This document shows positions 31,380-42,000 of a DNA stretch of 64,000 nucleotides, piece by piece (the first letter of the stretch is position 1; the number at the start of each line of letters is the position of its first letter). The notes beneath the pieces are model-generated. The model ran no database searches and was not told the DNA's origin. It was given only the letters and a program-made list of their open reading frames with translations. The position numbers and the translations under genes were made by a program. The stretch spans positions 558,001-622,000 of the forward strand of contig CATNEN010000031.1 in the NCBI GenBank assembly GCA_950097015.1. The letters run 5' to 3'. This stretch comes from Macrostomum hystrix (lineage: Eukaryota > Platyhelminthes > Macrostomidae).

Positions 31380-34300
31380 ATGCTGCCAGCCCTGGATCCG
31401 CTGCACATCCTGGCCCTGCACTGCAACCAGTGTCCGTTTCTAACACTGAGTGTGGCCAGACTATTCGAGCACTGCATGAGTCACAAGGAGTCCAGTGACT
31501 GCACTCTGCTGCAGTGCCAGCAGTGCGGTATTGTCGCCACGCACCGTGGCATCCTTGAGGAGCACACCCAGGCCTGGCACCCCTCTGCGCCGCTCTCAGT
31601 TAGACAAATTTCAACTACCACTGTGCAGGTAATTCATGGCTGTTTAAATTTTCTGATTTCCACATGTGCTAATCATAGCTATTAGCTAGGGTACTAAGCC
31701 ACCATTGTTTTCGATTTGCCTTCCCCTAGGCTGCTGGCTCGCACCCTGGCCAGGACCAGCAGTTTGCCCGCTACGGCTGCCAGTTCTGCAGCTATCGCAG
31801 CGACGATCATTTGAAAATAGCCCGGCACTATCTTGGTGTGCACAACGTCACCAATGTGGACCTGCACGCCAAGGCGGCCGCGGCAGAAGGCTTGAGCGAT
31901 GAGACCGGGCAACAGCAGCGAAGGCATCAGCCACAACAGCCGTCGCCTCTGTCAGCTGCCGCAGTGCAGCTGGTTCAGCTCTCGGCCGGCGCTCCGCAGC
32001 TTCAGCCGGCTTTGTCATCGTCATCGTCAGTGCATACTTCCTCCGCCTCCTCGTCCGCTGCTGCTGCTGTAGCGGCAGCAGCTGTAACTGCTTCGACATC
32101 GCCGCTGTCGACGATTCTCCCGACGGTCACACTGATCAGACAGCCAATGCAGCAGCAACAGCAGTTGCTAATTCAGCCCAGTGCCATTTCTATGACAACA
32201 ACAACGACAGTGTCTTCAACGACAGCCGCCCGCTCAGCCTCTGACGACAGCGGCTACGAGGCTGATCCGCCACTGCCGCTGCTGTCAGGCGTTGGAAAAG
32301 TCGAACTCGCTGACGATTCAGAACCAACAGCGTCTGGCGAGGAGGACTTGGTAAGCAGATTTTGGGTTCTCAACCAGAATTGTTATTTTTTAGGTTTCTC
32401 AACTAGAATCTTCAGCACTTTTTTTAATCCTCATTTTCGATTTCCAACATACCCAGATCTTCATGTTTGACCGCCATTAATTACCCTGATCCGTATCTTT
32501 GACCGCCATTTCGCTGCTTATTCTTGATAGGTAAATATCTGTAAACCGCAAGGCAGCTGATAAATTTGGTTCATGTCTAGGTCCGCATGTATCTGTCTAT
32601 GCATCCCCAGCTAATTGAAATTCCCCTTGCACCGCTCAGTCAGAAAACATTTTGAGCAAAAAAACCAGTACCCCTCTCGGTCCCTGACTGAGCGAATGCT
32701 GTTGTTGCCCCACCTCAATCCGCTTCCCTCTTATTTTCGGCAGTATTGTCGCTTCCCCCGCTGCTGTCGCGCTCCTGCTTCTGTCTTCTGCTCACCTTCC
32801 ACCGGCCCCTTCAGCTCTGTCCTGCAGTGCCGCACGGTCTGCTGGGCTGGGAGGGAGGCTTTGGGTCGGATTGCGCTTGCTTGCCTGCAAACCCCACGCA
32901 AACCGAGCGAGACCGGCCGCCACCCTGTTGGTGGCTTCCCTGTCTCCCCGTCTGTCCCCCAGGCTGCTCTCGACCCTCCGGTCCCCGTTCCCCTTTCGTG
33001 TTGTCCAAAAAGTCCCAGCCTCAGTCGGCGTTGGCTTCCCATTTCCCCTTCCTCTAACGGCCCAACCCCAGCCTCGGGGCTTTGCTGGGTACGTGACGCT
33101 CTCCCCTTCCTCCTTGGCAATGTAATGCGGGGCTGAATGGGGACAGAGGTGCACAGTGGGGCGCAGGAGAGAAATGCGGGGGTCCCCGTAGCTCTTCCCA
33201 AGCTGCCTTCTCCAGCACTAATTCTACAAGCCCTCATCCCCTCCTACGTACCCGCTTCAGAGCCTCGCCACAGCACCCTAGAGGAGGCTCTAGAAGGCTA
33301 AGGGGTGGGGGCTTGGCAAACAACAAGTTGCTTGTCGGGAGCGCGAGGACTGGCAGCGGAGGTGGCGGTACAGAGGCGAAGAAGGGACCCCGGCCGGCTT
33401 GTTTGAAGCTTTAGCTATGGAATATTAGAAATACGCGCATGCCATTGTGGGGCTTTTGCTGCGAAGTGTTCCAGGACTCCCATTCTATAGCCTTGACCCT
33501 TGACCATTAGCCTCGGCTGAAGTGCCACACAGTGTACGAGGTGGCGGCGCTTGAAGCAGCGGAACCTCCCGCTCTTGGCCTGTCATGCCCGGGGCTCTAG
33601 CCCAGCCCAGCTGATTGCAAAGGCCTTTTCAACAACAAGTCGGATTGGGCTGCTCATATAGTTATTCTTTTTACTAACATTATGCAACAAAAGAGCTTTT
33701 TTGAAAAGAACGATTGAAACGCTTTATTCTGACTAATAGTGTTAGCCATTATCGCAAAATTAAGCGCCAATTGTCGGATCTTCAGAAAACGTATGGTGCA
33801 ATAATGGGTACGAACGCAACGTACCATTCCACTAGCCCCTAGATGCGCACGCATACTCTTGGGGAACTTCTCATCTTCAGGCAGTGTACACACTCATATG
33901 CTTTGAGGCATTTGTCCGCAAAGACAGCTTTGTACTCGTATACAGATAATACAAAACAATATTATTTTATAAACTACTCAGACTACTCAGATCGCTGTCT
34001 TTTAAATCCCATTTGTTGTAATAGACCATAATTAAGCATTCGGTTAAGTTAGTGCTTTTAGTAGAGTCAGGCATGGAGAATTGCTTGGGACTATTTGCTC
34101 GGCGGGTGACTGGGCTAAAGCCCCTCGTCTTCCTGCACTGTGCGGTGCAGGCGCAACCGACTTGGATAGTGCCACGCGCCAGTCCGGCTTTTTTCAGGCG
34201 CCCTTGGCCTCCTCTCGTCCTCTCTCCCTTTCCCCTCGTCTGTCATCTCCTGTGCTCCCCAGCTCTAACCCCTAAGGCCCTAACTTCTCTCCCCCTCTCT

Positions 34301-37300
34301 CCTATTGCCTCAGTTCATAGCCGAGAGCCCCCTGCCCCTGTCCATGGCCCGCAGCACATCTAATTGTAATGTACGCCTGTGCGCGTTCTAAGCCTTGGCT
34401 GCATTAGTCAGCCAAGCAACTGCTCTCTGCTCTACTCGCATTTCTAAAGCACTACTCTGTGTCCTATTTTTCAGTGTGTTTTGGGCATTAATTAGAATTC
34501 AGAGCTTGACTTGTCTTGTTTTTTTACAGAGAAATAAACTACTAAATGCTAGATAGTTCCTGCTCCGATCGACCCCTTTCCTGCACCGATCGATCCTTTT
34601 CCTGCTCCGATCGACCCCTTTCCTGCTCCGATCGACCCCTTTCCTGCTCCGATCGACCCCTTTCCTGCTCCGATCGACCCCTTTCCTCCACCGATCGATC
34701 CTTTTCCTGCTCCGATCGTCCCCATTCCTGCTCCGATCGACCCCTTTCCTGCTCCGATCGATCCTTTTCCTGCTCCGATCGACACCTTTCCTGCTCCGAT
34801 CGATCCTTTTCCTTCTCCGATCGACCCCTTTCCTGCTCCGATCGATCCTTTTCCTTCTCCGATCAATCCTTTTTCTTCTCCGATCAATCCCTTTTCTTCT
34901 CCGACCAATCCCTTTCCTTCTCCGATCAATGCCTTTCCTGCTCCAATCAATCCCTTTTCTTCTCCGATCAATGCCTTTTCTGCTCCGATCAGTGCCTTTT
35001 CTGCTCCGATCAATTCCTTCTCTTCTCCGATCAATCTCTTTTCTTCTCCAATCAATCCCTTTTCTTCTCCGATCAATGCCTTTCCTGCTCCAATCAATCC
35101 CTTTTCTTCTCCGATCAATCCCTTTTCTTCTCCGACCAATCCCTTTCCTTTTCCGATCAATTCCTTCTCTTCTCCGATCAATCTCTTTTCTTCTCCGATC
35201 AATCCCTTTCCCTCACCGATCAATCCTTTTTCTTCTCCGATCAATCCCTTTTCTTCTCCGACCAATCCCTTTCCTTCTCCGATCAATGCCTTTCCTGCTC
35301 CAATCAATCCCTTTTCTTCTCCGATCAATGCCTTTTCTGCTCCGATCAGTGCCTTTTCTGCTCCGATCAATTCCTTCTCTTCTCCGATCAATCTCTTTTC
35401 TTCTCCAATCAATCCCTTTTCTTCTCCGATCAATGCCTTTTCTGCTCCGATCAGTGCCTTTTCTGCTCCGATCAATTCCTTCTCTTCTCCGATCAATCTC
35501 TTTTCTTCTCCAATCAATCCCTTTTCTTCTCCGATCAATGCCTTTTCTGCTCCGATCAGTGCCTTTTCTGCTCCGATCAATTCCTTCTCTTCTCCGATCA
35601 ATCTCTTTTCTTCTCCAATCAATCCCTTTTCTTCTCCGATCAATGCCTTTTCTGCTCCGATCAGTGCCTTTTCTGCTCCGATCAATTCCTTCTCTTCTCC
35701 GATCAATCTCTTTTCTGCTCCGATGAATTATTTTCCTGCTCTGATCGATCCCTACTCTTCTCCGATCAATGCCTTTTCTGCTCCGATCAATCCCTTTTTT
35801 CTCCAATCAATCCCTTTTCTTCTCCGATCAATCTGTTTTCTGCTCCGATGAATTCTTTTCCTGCTATGATGGTCCCTTTCCCGGATTGTCTCATTTGATT
35901 GGATTTTCTAACTGTGTGATTCGGAGTGCCGTTTATTGCCTTGCAGCTAGTTCGCCCTTGTCATAGTCTGCCGTCTCTTTCCCATATCTAGGCGGCAGTC
36001 AGGGCCCACCCACCGTGCTCCCTTGCCGCCTGGCCTGAGTCCGGGCTCCTCTGCTCAGCCCTGGCTCAACCCGATCCTCCTTTCCCCACTCTGCCGGGGT
36101 GGAGTAACCAACGCTGGCCCTGGCCCTTGCTTAGTACTCTACCAAGCCCTCTAAGCCCGGTAGGAAAGGCCCTTCTCTCTTTGCTTCCCTCTTCTCTTTC
36201 CCTATGTTCCCCACCCTTTTTACTCTCCTTTACCTCCCGCATCCACCGTTGGGGACTAGACAGACAGTAAAGGGAGAACTGGGGGCGCGGGGGAAGCAGA
36301 ATCGAAAGCTTAGCGACCGACCTAGGCGAGGGTCTCGCAACCCCTCCACTTTCCTTCACCTAGTCCCTAGTCCCGTCCCCAGTGCTTCCCTTGCTAGTGC
36401 GTACATGGGCCGCTTGGGCCCGTCCGCGAGTACCGCAGCAAGCAGAGGCTAAACAGAATGAAGCAGCAGAGCGAGGAGAGAAAGGGGTTCCTCACGCGCT
36501 TCTACCTACTTCTCGATCCGCTGCCCTCAGTGGGTCTCCCCCCACCCCAAAATAGCAGGCCCCACTTCTTCCACCTGAAATTCTTTCAGGGCCTGGCATC
36601 ATTCGGGCCATGAACCGAGGTCTTATCTCTCACTCCCCCTCCCTGTCCCCTGCCCTCCTGTCCGCCTTCTTCCTGGCCCGTGGTTTTTACGGGAGGGTGT
36701 ATTTAAGAGCAGGGGAACCGGCTTGACAACCCCACCCGGATCCATACCTTGGCTCGGCGGCCTTGTTAGTAGTAGCTGAGCTGGGACTGGGAACTTACTG
36801 GCTGCTGTTTAACCAACAGCTCTGTGCCGCTTAACTCCACCAAAGTCTCTTCCAGTCTCCTATGCCACCCATATCGCCCTGCCGCTCCACGTGTGTCCTT
36901 TAAAATCCGCGTCCTGTCCAAAATAATCAAATACTTCAATGTGTGATGTCTGTTTCTGCTTAGGATGGGGTTGCTTAATTGACTCTCAAATCTGATACGA
37001 TTGCTGATTATCAGATTGTCTGATTATCATCGGATTGAGATGCTAACCTTTTTACCCGCATTGCTACGTATCTGTATCTTAATAAACAATTATCAACAAA
37101 CTAAAAATCTGACGAGTGGGAAACTACGAGCATTTAATCCGCTTTATTAAAAAATTTGCCATCGTAGACACGCTATACTACTAGGGATAAGTAGTATGAG
37201 CGATTGTTGCTTAGATATTAAAATTGCGATTTCACTGCAGAATGACAGCGAGATGATCACGGACAATTCGCTGATCATGGACTCTGTGGCTTCAATTCGC

Positions 37301-39333
37301 GGTAGCAGCATACTCACCATGTCGCTGGAACCGGAATTCGACGAGCGAGTCCCTCCCATGATCAATGCCAACTTCAAGGCTTTTTCTGGGCAAGCCACTG
37401 CAGTTGCGCCGGCGGCGGCCGTCACGGCTGCCTCAACTAGTACAGCTGCTTCTGCTGCTGTCGCCACTCCATGCAGCGTCGACTCCAACGACAGATCGAC
37501 ACCGAAGCCTTTGTCTGGCAATCTGACATTTCACCAGGCTACCACCGCCTCAATGGCTTCCAAGTCGGACAAGGATAAGGCGTCGCTGAAAATGGTAATT
37601 TGCCGATAATTAAAATGCACAGTTAACTGTTCTGCATGCTTCCTTTTAAGCAAAATCACTTAGTTGCTTTTGCCAGATTTTTTAATTGCATTTGCCATTA
37701 AATTTAATTACCAGCCTTGGATTATTGTCTGCTTAGGTCGGCTCATGTGTTCAGCTTTAGTTTTAAAATCAGCTTTGATGAGCCCCTGTGTTCAGCTTTG
37801 GTTTTAGGTCAACTTTGGTCAGCCCCTGTGTTCAGCTTTGGTTTTAGGTCAACTTTGGTCAGCCCCTGTGTTCAGCTTTGGTTTTAGGTCAACTTTGGTC
37901 AGCCCCTGTGTTCAGCTTTGGTTTTAGGTCAACTTTGGTCAGCCCCTGTGTTCAGCTTTGGTTTTAGGTCAACTTTGGTCAGCCCCTGTGTTCAGCTTTG
38001 GTTTTAGGTCAACTTTGGTCAGCCCCTGTGTTCAGCTTTGGTTTTAGGTCAACTTTGGTCAGCCCCTGTGTTCAGCTTTGGTTTTAGGTCAACTTTGGTC
38101 AGCCCCTGTGTTCAGCTTTGGTTTTAGGTCAGCTTTGGTCAGCCCCTGTGTTCAGCTTTGGTTTTAGGTCAGGTTTGGTCAGCTCCTGTGTTCAGCTTTG
38201 GTTTTAGGTCAGCTTTGGTCAGCCCCTGTGTTCAGCTTTGGTTTTAGGTCAGCTTTGGTCAGCTCCTGTGTTCAGCTTTGGTTTTAGGTCAGCTTTGGTC
38301 AGCCCCTGTGTTCAGCTTTGGTTTTAGGTCAGCTTTGGTCAGCTCCTGTGTTCAGCTTTGGTTTTAGGTCAGCTTTGGTCAGCTCCTGTGTTCAGCTTTG
38401 GTTTTAGGTCAGCTTTGGTCAGCTCCTGTGTTCAGCTTTGGTTTTAGGTCAGCTTTGGTCAGCTCCTGTGCTGAATGTTATGTTAAATTTGTTTTTGGTT
38501 TGCTTTGATTTTACATGAACATAGGCTTAAGGCACAAAAAGAACGCTAAAATTATGGATATACGAGTATTATACATATTTACAAACAGATGCATCTAAAG
38601 AAAAATAACGTGCTGCGGATAAAAGTTTAATAACAGTTTGGTCTAGTTGGGTTACAAACAGCTTTTGTGTTTGTAGACGAACATGGGCAGTTCAGTCCAT
38701 GGACTGGGGACCCAAATCTCAACTCCAGCTAATGCTGGTACACGTACAAGTTACGAGGTACAGGTCCGATGAGACCTCTCGTATTTTAGTTTTGCTATTC
38801 CTCATCGCCACTGCCTAAAACTCTCCCAGATCCCCGTGGAAAGCTTCGGCAAGCGCTACGAGGTGCTGACCCGCAATCTGCGCCTGATGGGTGGCCGGCT
38901 GCTGATTGGGCAGCGGCTGGATCGGGGTACCCTTGACTTTTCCTGCCAGTGCCGCTTCTGTCGCAGAGTAGTGAAGCTGAGCAAGCCGAAAGCCTACAAA
39001 TTCAAGATTCACCTGCGCACCTGTAAGGAGCGTCGGAAAACTCAGCCGGACGGCACGGCTGACGACACGGATGTCGATACAGACATTGCAACGGACAACG
39101 CGCAGCAATTGCAACAGCAGTCGGGAGCTGCTGCTGTCGAGGAGGATGATGATGAGCTGCTGGAGGACGATGGAGAGCTGGTAGATACTGAGCAGAACAG
39201 TCTGCTGGCTCCGCAGGTAGCTCCGGACAGAGGCGGGCAAGCGGCTGCTGCCAAAGCTGAGTTCTCGGAAGCCGATTGCAAATCGCCACCGTCACTCGGC
39301 CTGGCACTTCCGGCACACGAGATTCCTGCCTGA
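31380..39333 (+). CDS. Zinc-finger protein (three C2H2 plus one C2HC finger)
   Basis: Four phase-0 exons give 575 residues: 31380-31628, 31730-32350, 37241-37594 and 38830-39333. The introns are 101 bp, 4.9 kb and 1.2 kb, all GT-AG. Finger 1 is C15/C18/H31/H35, finger 2 is C46/C49/H62/H67 and finger 3 is C100/C103/H116/H121. After them come a Q/S/A/T-rich, probably disordered stretch (about 125-270) and an Ala/Thr-rich linker. A last finger has C449/C452/H469/C473, preceded by VESFGKRYEVLTRNLRL, and is followed by a D/E-rich acidic tail. The product is likely a nuclear DNA- or RNA-binding regulator; I do not recognise the orthologue. Exon 3 membership rests on phase, a good ttcactgcag acceptor and open frame; small extra exons inside the 4.9-kb intron cannot be excluded. 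The long introns hold two minisatellites. Confidence 0.8.
32351..34545. other. Intron 2 of the zinc-finger gene, left part
   Basis: No exon is supportable. From 32690 to 33320, and again at 34130-34350, the DNA is strongly C/T-rich and GC-rich, so it is open in several frames without being coding-like. One TACTCGTA octamer lies at 33933-33940. Confidence 0.5.
34546..35890. repeat. 21-bp minisatellite in a zinc-finger gene intron
   Basis: About 63 copies of a 21-bp unit fill the array. The left third has units with CTCCGATCGACCCCTTTCCTG. The right two thirds have CTCCGATCAATCCCTTTTCT-type units. A five-unit (105-bp) higher-order block recurs at least four times between about 34970 and 35700. 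The period is a multiple of three and the unit has no stop, so long open frames appear on both strands. These are artefacts of the repeat. Both flanks are intronic. Confidence 0.95.
35891..37240. other. Intron 2 of the zinc-finger gene, right part
   Basis: GC- and pyrimidine-rich to about 36900, then AT-rich. A TATA-like gtatttaagagc lies at about 36700 in a GC-rich setting and could be a promoter relic, but nothing downstream supports a transcript. I see no exon. Confidence 0.4.
37737..38472. repeat. 40-bp minisatellite in zinc-finger gene intron 3
   Basis: About 18 copies of a 40-bp unit (AGCCCCTGTGTTCAGCTTTG followed by GTTTTAGGTCAACTTTGGTC). The left half is almost perfectly homogeneous for AACTTT/CCCCTG. 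The right half carries AGCTTT and mostly CTCCTG. The array lies within the intron between 37594 and 38830. Confidence 0.97.
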
Positions 39334-41179
39334 AGTTCTGATTCTGCTGCTGGAGGCATCTATCTGATCTAAAGCACAGCTTTGTTACGAGTACAACCGA
39401 ACTTTTTCCCACTCATCACTTTGTGCTGCACATTGTGTGAGGCACGGACACGGCTCGCATGAAAATTTTCTATGACAGTGATCTCGTTATGTTTTTGTTA
39501 AATTCGATTAGTTTTCTAATTACTGTTTTGTTTGCGGTCCTGCACTTCGCCCCTTAATCCGCTTTAATAATGTCCCCAGACCTATATACGTGGCCATTTG
39601 TACACCTATCACCTTGATTTGTTAATTTTATTAGATTTCTTTGCTGATTGTAGCCCAATGTGTCTGGGTCCAGATGCTGTTAAAAAATGTGACATATTAA
39701 TCATGCTTTACCGGCTATGACTTTCTACATTTTTCAATCTTATTGTTTGGTGCAATCACTGGAATTTGTAATTCTGCTTGTGATTTTAGTGCGAACGTAT
39801 TTTAGCTTCTCTTAAGTATTTGCTTTTCTCTTTATTGAAGGTCTGATTGTTCTCTGAGCATATTTATTTAGAGTGAGAGCACATGAGAACTTTTTGATTG
39901 TTAAACGATTTGTATTTACTTCCTCTATTATAAAAAATTAGTATCCATTTATATTGTTTCCTCTATTTCATTGAGCTCGGTATTAGCAAATCATATTGGC
40001 TGTCCAATTCTTTTTTTAGTTCGTTTTTGTGTAAACATAGCATAATTATTTGAAATCCGACACTATTAGCTCTCGGAATCCACCCAGAAATCGTTCCAGA
40101 AGAAGCTTAAATAGTTCTCTGCCATCGGAATCCACCCAGAAATCGTCCCACAAGAAGCTTCACTAGCTTTCCGCCATTGGCATGCCAGTTGCATAGCATT
40201 GTACACCATGTGCTCAGCGTTGATTCTGCTAGCTTGGAAAGAGCGAACAATATTGTATCTATAGGATTCTTGACTCTGTATTGCGTGTAAATTATTCTTA
40301 AGCTTTTTCTGTTAAGATTTGTTACATATTGTTACCTTAACATATTATATTTCTTAACTAGCTTAGATGCTTTAAACAAAGCGTAACCAATGGCTGTCCT
40401 GTACATCAACCTGCCTGCTAGTCGATGCAGCTGCATATACATAATCCAACTGTTTTTGCTTCTGTCTCTGTCTGTGCATTTCACTGTTCGCAGCTGGGCT
40501 CTCTCTATTTAGAGAGCTTACGTCTAGGCCGCTGTCTCTAGTGTGATGTGCTACTCATACTACTGGAGTAAACTACTTGTACTGTTATGAAATGTGGTAT
40601 ATATTATTGCTGCACCATTCTAAGTTAGAGTTACTGCTACTACCTTATATTGCTGTTATGTATTTTTTGCAGCGTACTTTTAATACTTTAAATTTGTACT
40701 GCTATAATAGATTTCCGTATAGTATATGTCTTCATGCTTCGGTGGCGGTTGCGAGATGGTTAGCAGAGGATAATGTTTTTGGCCTCTAATTGTAAAATAT
40801 TTCTTGCGTGAAATTGTAAACTAGCTGACAGGTAGGCGCAGCTTTTTGTTTCGTTTGAGTGCATAATGCTAAAAATGGAGCTGAATCTGATCCTGTTCAC
40901 TGCCATTTCTCTGTAATCTGTAGCTGTGTACTGAAAGCGTCTGGCCCTTGCGGTCCGCAGCTTGCTCTATCGCACCTGTCCTCCATGCCTGTCTATTTAC
41001 CATCTCCATTAAATATATCCATGCACATTACGATTTGTCCGAGGCAACCTTGTATGCAGTCCCACTCTGCCAACTAGGCTAGTTCTGTGCCCACTGGTTG
41101 TGGATAAAAGCTAAAGTTTTCATTTTCGCTGCTATTTTAAGGCTGAAAATGAAAAGTGAATTCTTGTAGTGTGTAAGGC
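39334..41179. other. 3' flank of the zinc-finger gene and intergenic
   Basis: AT-rich with no further gene. It contains a 51-bp tandem duplication (40074-40124 and 40125-40175), a short palindrome CTCTCTATTTAGAGAG at about 40500, and a TACGAGTA octamer at 39386-39393. Confidence 0.5.
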
Positions 41180-42000
41180 CCGTGCTGTGACACGCTGCTG
41201 TGACCGGCTGCCTAGCTTATATGTGCGTCACATTCTTCTCAGCGTTATGCCGTCTTTTAACTGTAGAAAGACCACGGGGGGATAATCGCTGAATATCTCG
41301 ACGATGCTGACTCGGACGGCTTTGAAAACTAGTTCAAAGGACGCTTTCGATGGGGTAAAGCGCGACTGCACATAAACGCCTCTGGCGCAGCCAGTCGCGT
41401 CAGTCGCCTTGTTCGCAGATGATGCTCCTGCATGCAAATGTGCTTCCAAGCGAAGTCACCATGCAGTTCAAATTTGCACTCCGACACCGTGTCTCAGATC
41501 AGTGACAGCCGTCTCCGTGCTCGAGCTTCGTTGGGTCCTTTTACTCGCACAGGCCTATCACCGACAATAAATAACTATTGCCAACCATGTAGGTTGGCCG
41601 AGGGGTGCAACTTTCCTTGCAACTCGGCAGTGGCTAGGTAAAAGCCCCTTGATAATCGCCTCGAGTTCGGCGAGGTTTTTTTTGCCCAGCACTGTCTTCC
41701 TTTCGCAGCGTCTTTTAACAATAACGCTAGTTTGGATGAAAACCTTAGACTCGTTTAGTTTGGCGTGAAGGCCACAGCAGCATAAACCTTGGATGTCAGG
41801 TCACGGTCGGCCTGGAGTCCATAGCTCCCAACCAGCATAGTGATTGTCTGACTTGCTACTCTTGCCATCCATCCGCGGCCAGGTCTCATGCTCAACAATC
41901 AGGCGTTGCCAAACTATACAACTCCACGAAACACCAAGATGTCTGCATGGCCTGAAATTCATTAAATTCATAAAAAATGATTTTCTGCTGCTTCTGTTTA
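41180..42000. pseudogene. Transposon coding remnants, type uncertain
   Basis: The GC content is raised and broken coding-like frames occur on both strands. On the minus strand 41580-41770 reads a good frame, for example VFIQTSVIVKRRCERKTVLG then KKNLAELEAIIKGLLPSHCR, ending in TGA. On the plus strand a VALFADDA box at about 41403 resembles an RT catalytic box but lacks supporting RT blocks. A decayed relative of the minus-strand piece lies inverted at 43232-43335. I infer a dead transposable element of unknown class. Confidence 0.35.

Noticed and set aside
32615-33240. Several overlapping open frames of 100-173 codons
   Set aside because: C/T- and GC-rich low-complexity intron sequence open on both strands; no family motif, no consistent codon bias and no splice support.
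34546-35898. 450-codon open frame (and 385-codon minus frame) of 7-residue repeats
   Set aside because: It is the translation of a 21-bp minisatellite lying in an intron; the unit simply lacks stops in several frames, and flanking exons on the plus strand belong to the zinc-finger gene.
36690-36715. TATA-like gtatttaagagc as a promoter
   Set aside because: Inside an intron, with no open frame or repeat boundary downstream to support a transcript.
41400-41425. FADD box suggesting a plus-strand reverse transcriptase
   Set aside because: No other RT block lies in frame before or after it; the match of four residues is likely chance.
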